Shown here one piece after another: positions 40,724-49,560 of a DNA stretch of 64,000 nucleotides (its first letter is position 1; every line of letters begins with the position of its first letter). A model generated the notes under the pieces. That model did not search any database. It saw only the letters and a program-made list of their open reading frames with translations, and had not been told where the DNA came from. The stretch covers positions 1,386,462 to 1,450,461 of the forward strand of contig NZ_GL732439.1 of the NCBI RefSeq assembly GCF_000187465.1. The letters run 5' to 3'. This DNA is from Streptococcus infantis ATCC 700779 (GTDB lineage Bacteria; Bacillota; Bacilli; Lactobacillales; Streptococcaceae). The position numbers and the translations under genes are program-made.

Positions 40724-40739
40724 TGTTTCACGTGAAACA
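40724..40739. promoter_or_regulatory. Perfect parS site
   Basis: TGTTTCACGTGAAACA, the exact consensus ParB site, between the convergent terminators of the ABC-F and YhgE genes and about 9 kb left of dnaA. Confidence 0.95.
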
Positions 40740-40784
40740 TTCTATTATTAGATTTATAAATTCTTGACAAGATTCATGCACATA

Positions 40785-40813
40785 AAAAATCGACCAAATT
40801 GGTCGATTTTTTT
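40785..40813 (-). terminator. Terminator of the YhgE/Pip gene
   Basis: AAAAATCGACC pairs with GGTCGATTTTT around AAATT, with a T-run on the minus strand. Confidence 0.75.
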
Positions 40814-43466
40814 AATCTTCTTCCATTTTTTTAGGTTGATAAGCAAGCATACCTAATCCTATAAATAGGACTAAAGTTACGAGAAGGAAAATTATCTGAT
40901 TATGAACATTCCCTGTCATAGAAATTGTTTGTCTCAATCCTGAAACTGAATAACTCATTGGTAACCAAGGATTGACAGCCTTAAAGAAATCATTAGTCAA
41001 AGCAAGTGGATAAGTTCCTGCACTTGATGCTAATTGTAATAATAGTAAAATAAGAGAGAAGAAAGCACCTAAGCGACTATTCCATGTCGTTAACGCGGTT
41101 ACCATAGACATAAAGGTCAAACTTGCGATGATGATTAAGAACAAGGTTCTCATTTCATGATTTGCCGTTAGACCGATAAGATGAACTCCTCCATAGACTA
41201 AGACAGCTGCTAAAACAGCTATGACGCCATTTATTTCGAAACGAGATTTAACCCAAGCCCAACGACTTTCAGGATGACGACCTGAAGGTAACTTAGCAAA
41301 AATCATATTTGTTGATAACGCAGCAACAAAGAGAGCAACAGATATCATATAAGGAGCCATAGCAATCCCATTTACAGGAACCTGATCATTGTCTGTTTTT
41401 GAAAGACTCAAGGGCTCAGATAATACTTCTGCATTGTTAGGCTCTGTTGATGCTGTTTTTAGTTGATTGCTAGCACTATTTAATCCTTCTCCTAGTCCTG
41501 TAGATCCTACTTGCAGACTTTCAATACCAACAGTTAAAGTTGTTCCACCATCTGCTAGTTTTCCAGCACCATCAGCAATTTTCATTGCTCCACTTTCTAA
41601 CTGAGAGCTAGCTGAAAGCAATTGACTTGATTTATCTGTTAATTGACTAGAACCTAGCTGTATTTTATCCAGTCCTGCAATTAAGTCTGAACTCTTACTG
41701 TTTAATTGATTAGAACCAGATGAGAGTTTTTCGATACCTGTTACTAATTCTGGAGTTTTCCCAGCTAGCGAATCCAAACCAGTTGTCAAGGTTGAAGAGT
41801 TTTCTGTCAACTTACTTGATCCAGAAACCAATTGATCCAAACTTGTTGTTAAAGTTGTATTCTTTTCACTTAGTTGGTTTACACCTAAAGAAATAGTATC
41901 CAACCCTTTAGTATAATCATTAACTCCATTTTCAATCGATTGACTTCCAGGAACTAACTGATTATCTACAGCATTTTGCAACTGTGTAAATCCACTTGAC
42001 ATAGATATCAAGGAACTAGACGCCACAGGTAATACTTGATTTGCTTTAGTCTGTAAAGTAGAAAGATTAGAGACTGGTTGGTTTACACTTCCCAAATTTT
42101 CTTTTAAATCTCCTACCGTCGTTAAAATTGCTTTTGCTGACTCTATCGTAGAATTAGAATTATTTGAAACAGCTGCAGTCAGTTCTTGTTTCTGAGTATC
42201 AGTAAGAGATTGATAAGTTGCTGTTGCTTGAAGATTGGTAAGAGTTTTCTCTTGCTCTGTTTGACTATTAGTCACAATAGTTTGAGCAAGAGTAGATATA
42301 TTCGCTAAATCATTAGATATTGTACTTTTAAGTTCAGTATTATCTGAAATAGTTACAGCTTGAAGTGCTTTATTCAATTCATCTAAACTAGTTGCTAATT
42401 GAGTGATTTCCTCTTTTTGTTGAGATGAAGTATTCAATTGAGTCGAAATTTCTTTGATTCCTTTATTTAATTGAGTAATACCGTCTCTCAATGTATCTGA
42501 TTGACTTGATAGTTGGTTTGTACCAACAGATAATTTGTCAACTCCGCTTGTATAGGCATTGACACCAACCGAAAATTGACTGAGTCCTGAATTGAGTTGT
42601 GAAACTCCACCAGCATATGACTTCATCCCTATATTTAACTGGTTGACACCTGCAACTAATTCTGGAGTCTTGGAAGATAATTGATTAAGTCCTGTGTCAA
42701 TCTGTGAAACCGCACTTGTATAGTTCTGTAAACCATCATTAAATGTTCCTAAGCCACTATTTAGTTGCTTTACTCCAGTGACATATGTTGTCAACCCTCT
42801 TGTAAATTGTTCACTTCCATCAGAAAAAGTTAAACTTGAGTTAGCTAAAGTATTAAGATTTGAAGACAATGTTTGACTTCCTACAGCCAATTGACCAGCT
42901 CCGTTGGCTAATTGTTCACTTCCATCTGCAGCTTTGGTTAAACCGGATTTTAAATCACCCATCTTTTGAAATAAAGCTTTCGTGTAAGTCTCAGTTACAC
43001 TGGCAGAAACATTTTGTTTTAACTGTGTCATAGCAGAATCACTCATCTTACTTGCAATGAAGCTATGTCCACTAGAAGTTTGATAGTCAATGTTCATTTG
43101 TTCTGGGTGATCTGTTAAAATAGAAGCAGCCTTTTCAGACAAATCACTTGGCAAAGTTACTACCATATAGTAATCGCCATTCTCTAGTCCTTTTTTTCCT
43201 TCTTCCTCTTTTACAAAATGAAAATCCAAGGATTTATTTTCCTTTAAATTAGACACCATGTCTTTTCCGATAGCCATCGTATTTCCATTGTAAGTCGCTT
43301 CCTTATCATTATTTACAACCGCTACAGGCAACTCAGATAATTGACCATACGGATCCCACATAGATGATAAAAATATGATATTGTATAAAGCTGGAATGAG
43401 AGAAATCCCTATCATTACAATGATAAAGGTTGGTTTTTTAAAAATTGCTTTCCATTCTTTAAACAT
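40812..43466 (-). CDS. YhgE/Pip family membrane protein
   Basis: 884 residues starting MFKEWKAIFKKP, with AAAGGAGA upstream. One N-terminal membrane segment (about 15-35), a large extracellular region (about 40-690), and five or six membrane segments at the C-terminus. The middle is built from many short repeats with a periodic Leu-Xaa-Xaa-Gly pattern (QLNSGL, QLSSKTPEL, KLSVGTNQL), typical of YhgE/phage-infection-protein homologues. Such proteins in Lactococcus act as phage receptors and in streptococci are linked to type VII-like or wall functions, but its role here is unknown. Divergent from a TetR-type gene that probably represses it. Confidence 0.85.
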   Translation of the reverse strand: MFKEWKAIFKKPTFIIVMIGISLIPALYNIIFLSSMWDPYGQLSELPVAVVNNDKEATYNGNTMAIGKDMVSNLKENKSLDFHFVKEEEGKKGLENGDYYMVVTLPSDLSEKAASILTDHPEQMNIDYQTSSGHSFIASKMSDSAMTQLKQNVSASVTETYTKALFQKMGDLKSGLTKAADGSEQLANGAGQLAVGSQTLSSNLNTLANSSLTFSDGSEQFTRGLTTYVTGVKQLNSGLGTFNDGLQNYTSAVSQIDTGLNQLSSKTPELVAGVNQLNIGMKSYAGGVSQLNSGLSQFSVGVNAYTSGVDKLSVGTNQLSSQSDTLRDGITQLNKGIKEISTQLNTSSQQKEEITQLATSLDELNKALQAVTISDNTELKSTISNDLANISTLAQTIVTNSQTEQEKTLTNLQATATYQSLTDTQKQELTAAVSNNSNSTIESAKAILTTVGDLKENLGSVNQPVSNLSTLQTKANQVLPVASSSLISMSSGFTQLQNAVDNQLVPGSQSIENGVNDYTKGLDTISLGVNQLSEKNTTLTTSLDQLVSGSSKLTENSSTLTTGLDSLAGKTPELVTGIEKLSSGSNQLNSKSSDLIAGLDKIQLGSSQLTDKSSQLLSASSQLESGAMKIADGAGKLADGGTTLTVGIESLQVGSTGLGEGLNSASNQLKTASTEPNNAEVLSEPLSLSKTDNDQVPVNGIAMAPYMISVALFVAALSTNMIFAKLPSGRHPESRWAWVKSRFEINGVIAVLAAVLVYGGVHLIGLTANHEMRTLFLIIIASLTFMSMVTALTTWNSRLGAFFSLILLLLQLASSAGTYPLALTNDFFKAVNPWLPMSYSVSGLRQTISMTGNVHNQIIFLLVTLVLFIGLGMLAYQPKKMEED

Positions 43467-43557
43467 ATTGTCTCCTTTTTTACACATATTGTCTAAAATT
43501 TTGATATAATAGATTATACATTAAAAATTCTTATTTACAAGTCAAAATTATCATTTT

Positions 43558-43572
43558 TAGACACTAAGTCTA
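43558..43572. promoter_or_regulatory. Candidate TetR operator
   Basis: TAGAC-ACTAA-GTCTA is an inverted repeat in the 128-bp gap between YhgE and the regulator. A related half, TTGTCTAAAA, lies near 43489-43498, next to the YhgE start. Binding is inferred from symmetry and location. Confidence 0.55.
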
Positions 43573-43594
43573 TTTTTGTTCACAAGGAGGAACT

Positions 43595-44137
43595 ATGAAA
43601 GAGAGCAACAAACGCTTAAAAACCAAACGTATTATTGAGAACGCCATGGTTCAATTATTAACGGAACAACCATTTGATCAAATTAGCACTATTAAGCTGG
43701 CAGAAAAAGCCGGGATTAGTCGTTCTAGTTTTTATACTCATTACAAGGATAAGTATGATATGATTGAACATTACCAAAGTAAGCTTTTTCATACATTTGA
43801 GTATATTTTCCAAAAACACGCAAATCATAAAAGAGATGCTATTTTAGAAGTGTTTGAATACTTAGAGTCTGAACCTTTACTAGCTGCTCTTCTATCTGAA
43901 AATGGTACAAAAGAGATACAAAACTTCCTGAGAAATAAACTTCACATTATGCTTAGCACTGACCTCCAAAAACGCTTTATGCAATTAAATTTAAACAATA
44001 TTGAGTTAGAGTATAGCAGTATTTATCTAACAAACGCACTATTTGGTGTATGCCAAACCTGGATTGCTCATGGAAAAAAAGAAAGTCCACAAGAAATGAC
44101 AAACTTTCTTATGAAAATGTTGGGAGATGCAAATTAG
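43595..44137 (+). CDS. TetR/AcrR-family transcriptional regulator
   Basis: 180 residues. N-terminal TetR HTH (about 10-55): AMVQLLTEQPFDQISTIKLA followed by EKAGISRSSFYTHYKDK. The C-terminal ligand domain resembles the TetR C-terminal (DhaS/Pip-associated) class. It is divergent from YhgE and probably controls it; a palindromic operator candidate lies between. Ribosome site AAGGAGGAACT. Confidence 0.88.
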   Translation: MKESNKRLKTKRIIENAMVQLLTEQPFDQISTIKLAEKAGISRSSFYTHYKDKYDMIEHYQSKLFHTFEYIFQKHANHKRDAILEVFEYLESEPLLAALLSENGTKEIQNFLRNKLHIMLSTDLQKRFMQLNLNNIELEYSSIYLTNALFGVCQTWIAHGKKESPQEMTNFLMKMLGDAN

Positions 44138-44143
44138 AGACAA

Positions 44144-44173
44144 AAAAAGAACACCAATGGTGTTCTTTTTGTT
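44144..44173. terminator. Bidirectional terminator, tetR and tRNA genes
   Basis: AAAAAGAACACC pairs with GGTGTTCTTTTT around AAT. It ends the TetR gene on the plus strand and the tRNA-Glu/tRNA-Asn transcript on the minus strand. Confidence 0.8.
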
Positions 44174-44176
44174 TAA

Positions 44177-44250
44177 CTCCGCCAGTAGGACTCGAACCTA
44201 CGACATCATGATTAACAGTCATGCGCTACTACCAACTGAGCTATGGCGGA
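44177..44250 (-). tRNA. tRNA-Asn (GTT)
   Basis: A 74-nt cloverleaf: acceptor TCCGCCA/TGGCGGA, D arm TAGCTCAGTTGG, anticodon loop with GTT (CTGTTAATC), T arm GGTTCGAGTCC. No encoded CCA. Confidence 0.95.
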
Positions 44251-44255
44251 TAATA

Positions 44256-44327
44256 TAGTCCGTACGGGATTCGAACCCGTGTTACCGCCGTGAAAAGGCG
44301 GTGTCTTAACCCCTTGACCAACGGACC
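44256..44327 (-). tRNA. tRNA-Glu (TTC)
   Basis: A 72-nt cloverleaf: acceptor GGTCCGT/ACGGACT, anticodon loop CTTTTCAC (TTC), T arm GGTTCGAATCC. It lies just after comE on the same strand, so comCDE read-through may reach it. Confidence 0.95.
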
Positions 44328-44378
44328 ATCTATCTGTAGCAGATATAACCATTATATCAATTTCTTACTAATTGTCAA

Positions 44379-45131
44379 TCACTTTTTAGATTTTTTCTCC
44401 AGAATATCTCTTAATTTCCGTACCTTTAGACGGGTAATTGGACAACGATGATCCTCATAAAAAACCACTTCTAAATTTTTTCGATCAATTTCCCTAATAT
44501 TTCCTACATTGACAAGAAATGATTTATGAGCAGAATAAAATCTTTGAGTATCTTTATCTTTTTCTTGAATATCCGCCATAGTACCATAAAATTCTTTGGC
44601 AAAATTCTTACCAATAATCCTTAATTTATGAGATACTCCTGTTGTTTCAATATATAAAATATCATGGTAGGGAATTTTCAAATCATTTCCCTTGTAATTA
44701 TAGTCAAAATAATCCACAACATCTTTATTTTCAAGCAGCATACTTTTGGTATATAAGATGCTCTGTTCGATACGTTTTTTAAATAATTCATCATTGATAT
44801 CTTTATCAACAAAATCCAAGGCTGATACTTGATATTTGTAAGTTAAGGTAGCAAATTCTGATCTACTAGTGATAAATACGATAATTGCATAGGGATTGTG
44901 GCGACGAATAAACTGTGCTACCTCAAATCCTTTTTTCTCAACGCCATGAATATCAATATCTAGAAAATAAAGCTGGTTTACTTCATCATTTTCGATATAT
45001 TCCTTAAATTCTCGTTCTTTACCTGTTGTTTTATAAGAAATAGGAATATTCAATTCCTTTGAAATTTCATCCAAGGTTCTTTCTAGTCTGACTTGATGTT
45101 GAATAACATCTTCCAAAATTAATACTTTCAT
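44379..45131 (-). CDS. comE: Competence response regulator ComE
   Basis: 250 residues. Receiver domain (about 1-120) with phospho-acceptor Asp58 in LYFLDIDIHG, and a LytTR DNA-binding domain (about 145-245, HDILYIETTG to PITRLKVRKLRD). It activates comCDE and early competence genes including comX through direct repeats such as the one at 46681-46710. It overlaps the comD stop by 4 nt. Confidence 0.95.
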   Translation of the reverse strand: MKVLILEDVIQHQVRLERTLDEISKELNIPISYKTTGKEREFKEYIENDEVNQLYFLDIDIHGVEKKGFEVAQFIRRHNPYAIIVFITSRSEFATLTYKYQVSALDFVDKDINDELFKKRIEQSILYTKSMLLENKDVVDYFDYNYKGNDLKIPYHDILYIETTGVSHKLRIIGKNFAKEFYGTMADIQEKDKDTQRFYSAHKSFLVNVGNIREIDRKNLEVVFYEDHRCPITRLKVRKLRDILEKKSKK

Positions 45132-46450
45132 TCAAACTCTCTCTTAAATCTAATAATCTGTCTAAATGTACTATCTTCCATCTCTGTTTCTAAAATGATA
45201 TTTTCATACTGATCCAAAATTTCTTTAACATTTTTAAGCCCTATTCCTCTATTTCTACCTTTAGTAGAAAAACCTAGTTCAAATAAATCTTCTGAAGGTA
45301 TCATGGTAATTTTACACGAATTTTGAATCACGATAACTGTTTCCAAATCCATTTTAATCACTGCAACTTCCATTTGTTTCAAATAACTTTCTGCAGCACC
45401 TTCAACAGCATTGTTCAATAATACACTCATAATACGCACAAGATCAAGTAAATCAATTGACAACCTTGTGATAATATCCTTTACTTCTAGTGTAAACTCT
45501 ACGTCATTATTTCTGGCATATACAATAGATTGAGCAATCAAACTTCGTAAAGCTGAGTCTTCTATATTGTTTAAATCAAAGTATGTATACTTATCTGAAC
45601 GTAATTTTTGATTAGCTTTTACTAAGACTTCATTGTAAATTCTGTCAATTTCCTGTAAATCTTTACTGTCAATAGCCATTTGCATACTGACAAGCATACC
45701 TGCATAATCATGACGAAAACCACGGATTTCATTATACAAAGCCACAATTTCATCTGTATAGGTCTGTAAATGTTCTTGTTCAAATTTTTTCTGTTTTAGG
45801 GCTATTTCTTTTTCAACTCGCACCTTATAAGAATTCATAGCGAAGAAGATTAGTAGTAAACAAATAAATACAATTGTTGCTAAAATACTACCAAAGCTAT
45901 TAAAATGTGCATGAGTACTTACCATATCTGAAATGAATGATAGAATATGTAAAGTAAAGAAACCAAGTATAACTTTTTTTAAAAATGGATAGAGGTAATC
46001 TTTATCAAAATAATTAAGTTCAAGATGAAAATAAGTAATAATTTTTTTAATAATAAAATAAGTTATTAATAAAACTACTAAAAAAAAGATTTCTTTATAT
46101 TTTGATACAAAATAATCACCTGTTATAGAGGATATGATTACTGCTATAAAAGTATGAGTACTATGATATAGTAAAGACAATAGTAGACTGATAAAAATAG
46201 CCTTGTACTTATTATACTTTTTTACCCCTATTAGATAAACATATATAATAAAGGGAAACATGAATTTTTCTAAACCTAACCCATGTAAAAAAACAAAATA
46301 AAAGATAATTTCAACTACGGACTGCAATATAAAAATCCAACATATGAATAGAAATCTTTCTTTTTTTGTTGCTCTACAAATTAGTTTATAGCTATTTATT
46401 AGAATAAAAATATGAAGAATAACTATGAATATTTTTAATAAATCCATCAT
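45128..46450 (-). CDS. comD: Competence histidine kinase ComD
   Basis: 440 residues, HPK10 family. Six or so N-terminal membrane segments (about 5-205) form the pheromone sensor, then a coiled linker, the His motif FRHDYAGML, and an ATPase domain with VLLNNAVEGA (N box) and RGIGLKNVKE (G box). It detects the CSP made by comC and phosphorylates ComE. The N-terminal sensor is the part expected to vary with pheromone type. It lies 18 nt after comC. Confidence 0.94.
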   Translation of the reverse strand: MMDLLKIFIVILHIFILINSYKLICRATKKERFLFICWIFILQSVVEIIFYFVFLHGLGLEKFMFPFIIYVYLIGVKKYNKYKAIFISLLLSLLYHSTHTFIAVIISSITGDYFVSKYKEIFFLVVLLITYFIIKKIITYFHLELNYFDKDYLYPFLKKVILGFFTLHILSFISDMVSTHAHFNSFGSILATIVFICLLLIFFAMNSYKVRVEKEIALKQKKFEQEHLQTYTDEIVALYNEIRGFRHDYAGMLVSMQMAIDSKDLQEIDRIYNEVLVKANQKLRSDKYTYFDLNNIEDSALRSLIAQSIVYARNNDVEFTLEVKDIITRLSIDLLDLVRIMSVLLNNAVEGAAESYLKQMEVAVIKMDLETVIVIQNSCKITMIPSEDLFELGFSTKGRNRGIGLKNVKEILDQYENIILETEMEDSTFRQIIRFKREFE

Positions 46451-46468
46451 GTCTCCCTATAATGTTTT

Positions 46469-46594
46469 CTATTTTTTCCTTTTAGGAAAAAGATTAGTAA
46501 TAAAGTAAGTTAATCTTTTATCCCCACCTTGGATTTCCTGTAATTCTTTTTCTGTAAGTTTTTTGAACTGCTCTAATTTAACTGTTTTTTCCAT
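46469..46594 (-). CDS. comC: Competence-stimulating peptide precursor ComC
   Basis: 41 codons, missed by usual length limits. It starts ATG 46594 after AAAGGAGAATTTAAT. A 24-residue leader ends in the double-glycine LQEIQGG cleavage site, giving the 17-residue pheromone DKRLTYFITNLFPKRKK. ComAB exports and cleaves such peptides, and ComD senses them. The mature peptide opens DKRL and has a basic tail, resembling S. oralis-type CSP (DKRLPYFF...) more than pneumococcal CSP-1 or CSP-2. Expression is autocatalytic through ComE. Confidence 0.96.
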   Translation of the reverse strand: MEKTVKLEQFKKLTEKELQEIQGGDKRLTYFITNLFPKRKK

Positions 46595-46643
46595 ATTAAA
46601 TTCTCCTTTATTGTTTTTTTCTTGTAAATTAACTTACAAGCCT

Positions 46644-46649
46644 ATTATA
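46644..46649 (-). promoter_or_regulatory. -10 of the comCDE promoter
   Basis: TATAAT on the minus strand, 50 nt before the comC ATG and about 31 nt downstream of the ComE repeat. Confidence 0.65.
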
Positions 46650-46680
46650 CAAAACGGAGTCTGTTTTAAAACATTTCATT

Positions 46681-46710
46681 CTCAACTGCACATTTTTGTA
46701 CCTGAACTGT
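46681..46710 (-). promoter_or_regulatory. ComE-binding direct repeat upstream of comC
   Basis: On the minus strand ACAGTTCAG, 12 nt, GCAGTTGAG. It fits the ACANTTNAG-N12-ACANTTNAG site of ComE, with one change at the first base of the second copy. Confidence 0.85.
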
Positions 46711-46720
46711 CAATTTTTAC

Positions 46721-46746
46721 AAAAAACGCTGGGTTTCCCCAGCGTT
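46721..46746 (-). terminator. Terminator of tRNA-Arg
   Basis: AACGCTGGG pairs with CCCAGCGTT around TTTC; minus-strand tail TTTTTT. It separates tRNA-Arg from the comC promoter. Confidence 0.85.
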
Positions 46747-46758
46747 AAATCTAGTATA

Positions 46759-46832
46759 TGATCCCAGCAGGATTCGAACCTGCGACCGTTCGCTTAGAAG
46801 GCGAATGCTCTATCCAGCTGAGCTATGAGACC
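46759..46832 (-). tRNA. tRNA-Arg (TCT)
   Basis: A 74-nt cloverleaf: acceptor GGTCTCA/TGGGATC, D arm AGCTCAGCTGGATAGAGC, anticodon TCT in CCTTCTAAG, T arm GGTTCGAATCC. Confidence 0.94.
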
Positions 46833-46873
46833 TAACTAGTTTATCTTATCAAAATAATCGAGAATAGTCAATC

Positions 46874-47353
46874 CTATTTATGATAAGGAGAACCTTGTTG
46901 GATCGTAAATGCTCGGTATATCTGTTCTACAAGAACTAGACGCATTAATTGATGTGGAAGAGTTAAACGACCAAAACTTACTGATAGGTTAGCTCGTTTT
47001 TTCACTTCATTGGATAATCCTAAACTTCCACCGATCACAAATGTTAAGGTTGAATAACCATTAATAGATGCTTGTTCTAACTGTTTACTGAATTCTTCAG
47101 AAGATAATATCTTCCCTTCAATAGCCAAAACAACAACAAATTCTCTATCACCAATTTTGGAAAGGATTCGATTTCCTTCTAAATTCAAGATTTTTTCATT
47201 TTCTGAATCGCTGGCACGATCTGGTGTCTTTTCATCAGCTAATTCGATCATTTCTACGGCAGCAAATCGTGATATTCTTTTAGAATATTCTGCAATTCCA
47301 TCTTTGAGATACTTTTCTTTTAGTTTTCCAACTGTTACAATTTTTATTTTCAT
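46874..47353 (-). CDS. rlmH: 23S rRNA pseudouridine-1915 N3-methyltransferase RlmH
   Basis: 159 residues. SPOUT-class methyltransferase with the SAM-binding knot ([15 protein letters not shown]) and the C-terminal [15 protein letters not shown] motif then HK end. It methylates pseudouridine 1915 of helix 69. Divergent from htrA. Confidence 0.94.
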   Translation of the reverse strand: MKIKIVTVGKLKEKYLKDGIAEYSKRISRFAAVEMIELADEKTPDRASDSENEKILNLEGNRILSKIGDREFVVVLAIEGKILSSEEFSKQLEQASINGYSTLTFVIGGSLGLSNEVKKRANLSVSFGRLTLPHQLMRLVLVEQIYRAFTIQQGSPYHK

Positions 47354-47389
47354 GCTTCTATTTTATCATAATCGCATTCTATTCACATC

Positions 47390-47453
47390 TTATTCACAAA
47401 TGAAAAAGGTGAAAAAACACAATAAATTCACAAGTTTTAATCAGTTATCCACA
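47390..47453. other. DnaA boxes upstream of htrA
   Basis: TTATTCACA (47390-47398) and TTATCCACA (47445-47453), both on the plus strand, in the rlmH-htrA gap. The first is one base from consensus, the second is exact. They lie about 30 nt upstream of the CiaR box. Confidence 0.6.
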
Positions 47454-47475
47454 GATTGTTAAAAACTTAAACTTT

Positions 47476-47508
47476 TTTAAGCTAGGATTAAGTTAATAAT
47501 TTTATACT
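47476..47508 (+). promoter_or_regulatory. CiaR box and -10 of htrA
   Basis: TTTAAG-CTAGG-ATTAAG (47476-47492), one base off the CiaR direct repeat TTTAAG-N5-TTTAAG, ends 10 nt before -10 TATACT (47503-47508). This is the spacing of CiaR-activated pneumococcal promoters. Confidence 0.8.
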
Positions 47509-47538
47509 TTCACTAATTAATCAAATATGGAGGATTCT

Positions 47539-48720
47539 ATGAAAAACTTAAAGAAGTTTTCAAAAACAATTGGACAACTTTTACTAGTTATTCTCATTAG
47601 CTTTTTTAGTGGTCTATTAGGAAGTTTGGCTGTTCTTCAGTTCAACCAAAAGCAAGGAGGTGGAGAACAAAATAGTGCAGCGGTCACTCAGACTGCTTCG
47701 AAAAATGAAAATTCTACCACACAGGCTGTAGATAAAGTTAAAGATGCAGTTGTATCGATTATCACTTATTCAGAAAACTCTCAAGGTAGTTTTGTTGGAA
47801 CTGATGATACTGATACAGATTCAAACACTGAACAAATTAACAGTGAAGGTTCTGGTGTTATCTATAAAAAAGATGGGGATGATGCTTATATTGTAACCAA
47901 CACTCACGTTATTAGTGGAGCTAAAAAAGTTGATATTCGTCTAGCAGATGGAACAAAAGTACCAGGTGAAATTGTTGGTTCTGATACCTATTCTGATATT
48001 GCAGTAGTGAAAATTTCTTCTGAAAAGGTCTCTACAGTAGCTGAGTTTGGTGACTCAAGTCAATTATCTGTTGGGGAAACAGCTATCGCAATCGGTAGTC
48101 CTTTGGGGTCAGAATATGCAAATACAGTTACACAAGGGATTGTTTCAAGCTTGAACAGACACGTTTCTTTGAAATCTGAAGATGGTCAAGCTATTTCAAC
48201 AAATGCCATTCAAACAGACACAGCTATTAACCCTGGTAACTCTGGAGGACCTTTGATTAACATCCAGGGAGAAGTTATCGGTATTACATCAAGTAAAATC
48301 GCCTCTAATGGTGGAACATCCGTAGAAGGTCTTGGTTTTGCTATTCCTGCAAATGATGTTAAGAATATTATCAAACAGTTGGTAAAAGATGGAAAAGTAA
48401 CTCGACCAGCTCTTGGTATCCACATGGTTAATTTGACAAACCTTAGCACTGCCGATCTACAAAAATTGAAACTTCCTGACAACGTTACTTCTGGTGTAGC
48501 TGTTCGTTCTGTTCAAAAGAACATGCCTGCAAATGGACATTTACAACAATATGATGTTATCACAAAAATAGATGATACTAAGATTTCTTCTACTACTGAA
48601 TTGCAAAATGCACTTTACAGTCACTCTATTGGTGATGAAATGACTGTAACTTATTACCGTAATGGTAAAGAAGAAACAACTAAAATCAAACTAGATAAGA
48701 GTACAAGTGATTTAAATTAA
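47539..48720 (+). CDS. htrA: Serine protease HtrA
   Basis: 393 residues from MKNLKKFSK, with GGAGG 5 nt upstream (an ATG at 47527 is in frame but lacks a site). One N-terminal membrane anchor (about 10-35), a trypsin-like domain with triad His (NTHVISGA), Asp (YSDIAVVKI) and Ser (NPGNSGGPL), and a C-terminal PDZ domain. It degrades misfolded secreted proteins and CSP at the surface. It is CiaRH regulated; parB follows after 59 nt. Confidence 0.95.
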   Translation: MKNLKKFSKTIGQLLLVILISFFSGLLGSLAVLQFNQKQGGGEQNSAAVTQTASKNENSTTQAVDKVKDAVVSIITYSENSQGSFVGTDDTDTDSNTEQINSEGSGVIYKKDGDDAYIVTNTHVISGAKKVDIRLADGTKVPGEIVGSDTYSDIAVVKISSEKVSTVAEFGDSSQLSVGETAIAIGSPLGSEYANTVTQGIVSSLNRHVSLKSEDGQAISTNAIQTDTAINPGNSGGPLINIQGEVIGITSSKIASNGGTSVEGLGFAIPANDVKNIIKQLVKDGKVTRPALGIHMVNLTNLSTADLQKLKLPDNVTSGVAVRSVQKNMPANGHLQQYDVITKIDDTKISSTTELQNALYSHSIGDEMTVTYYRNGKEETTKIKLDKSTSDLN

Positions 48721-48722
48721 TA

Positions 48723-48740
48723 GTTTACATATTTGTAAAC
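48723..48740. repeat. Inverted repeat between htrA and parB
   Basis: GTTTACA-TATT-TGTAAAC immediately after the htrA stop. The stem is short and no T-run follows, so a weak terminator or regulator site are both possible. Confidence 0.45.
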
Positions 48741-48779
48741 CTACTTTACAGAATATTAAAGATATGATACTGTAGAGAT

Positions 48780-49541
48780 ATGGAAGAACTTAAACTAATT
48801 CGTATCAGTGATATTCAAAAAAATCCCTATCAACCTCGTAAAGAATTCTCAAAAGAAAAAATTCAAGAACTTGCCCAATCTATTAAAGAAAATGGTTTAA
48901 TTCAACCCATTATTGTCCGTCAATCTCCAGTTGTCGGATATGAAATCCTAGCTGGAGAAAGACGGTATCGGGCATCGATAGAAGCTGGGCTATCAGAAGT
49001 TCCTGTAATCATCAAAAAATTATCTGATCAGGAAATGATGGTTCACTCAATCATTGAAAATTTACAACGAGAAGACTTAAATCCGATTGAAGAAGCAAAA
49101 GCTTATCAATCTTTAATTGATAAAGGATATACTCATGCAGACATTGCTGAAAAAATGGGGAAATCACGCCCTTATATCACTAATCTTGTTCGATTGCTAA
49201 CGCTCCCTGATTTTATTTTAACAGAAGTAGAAACTGGAAAATTGTCTCAAGCACATGCTAGACTTCTAATCCAACTACCTTTGAAAGAACAAAAAAATTT
49301 ACTCAATCGCATTCAGAAAGAGGATTTATCAGTTCGGCAGGTGGAACACCTACTTAAAGAAGAAAAAAATAAGAAGAAAAGCAAAGAAAAAGATCACTTT
49401 ATCAAAGAAGAAGAAGAAAATTTGAAAAAATTGTTGGGATTAGATGTCCAAATCGTCCTTCAAAAAAAAGAGGCAGGAAAAATAACTATCTCTTTTCATA
49501 ATCAAGAAGAATACCAACGTTTTATTAACAGCCTGAAATAA
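48780..49541 (+). CDS. parB: Chromosome partition protein ParB (Spo0J)
   Basis: 253 residues. N-terminal CTP-binding/nuclease-like domain with GERRYRAS (about 60-67), an HTH motif (ADIAEKMGKSRPYITNLVRL), and a basic C-terminal dimerisation domain. It loads at parS sites (30426, 40724, 61109) and recruits SMC. No parA is nearby, which is normal for streptococci. The start at 48780 has only a weak GAGA site. Confidence 0.94.
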   Translation: MEELKLIRISDIQKNPYQPRKEFSKEKIQELAQSIKENGLIQPIIVRQSPVVGYEILAGERRYRASIEAGLSEVPVIIKKLSDQEMMVHSIIENLQREDLNPIEEAKAYQSLIDKGYTHADIAEKMGKSRPYITNLVRLLTLPDFILTEVETGKLSQAHARLLIQLPLKEQKNLLNRIQKEDLSVRQVEHLLKEEKNKKKSKEKDHFIKEEEENLKKLLGLDVQIVLQKKEAGKITISFHNQEEYQRFINSLK

Positions 49542-49560
49542 GGCTGTTATTTTATTTTTC
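49526..49560 (+). terminator. Terminator of parB
   Basis: AACAGCCT pairs with AGGCTGTT around GAAATA, followed by ATTTTATTTTT; the parB stop lies in the loop. Confidence 0.75.
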
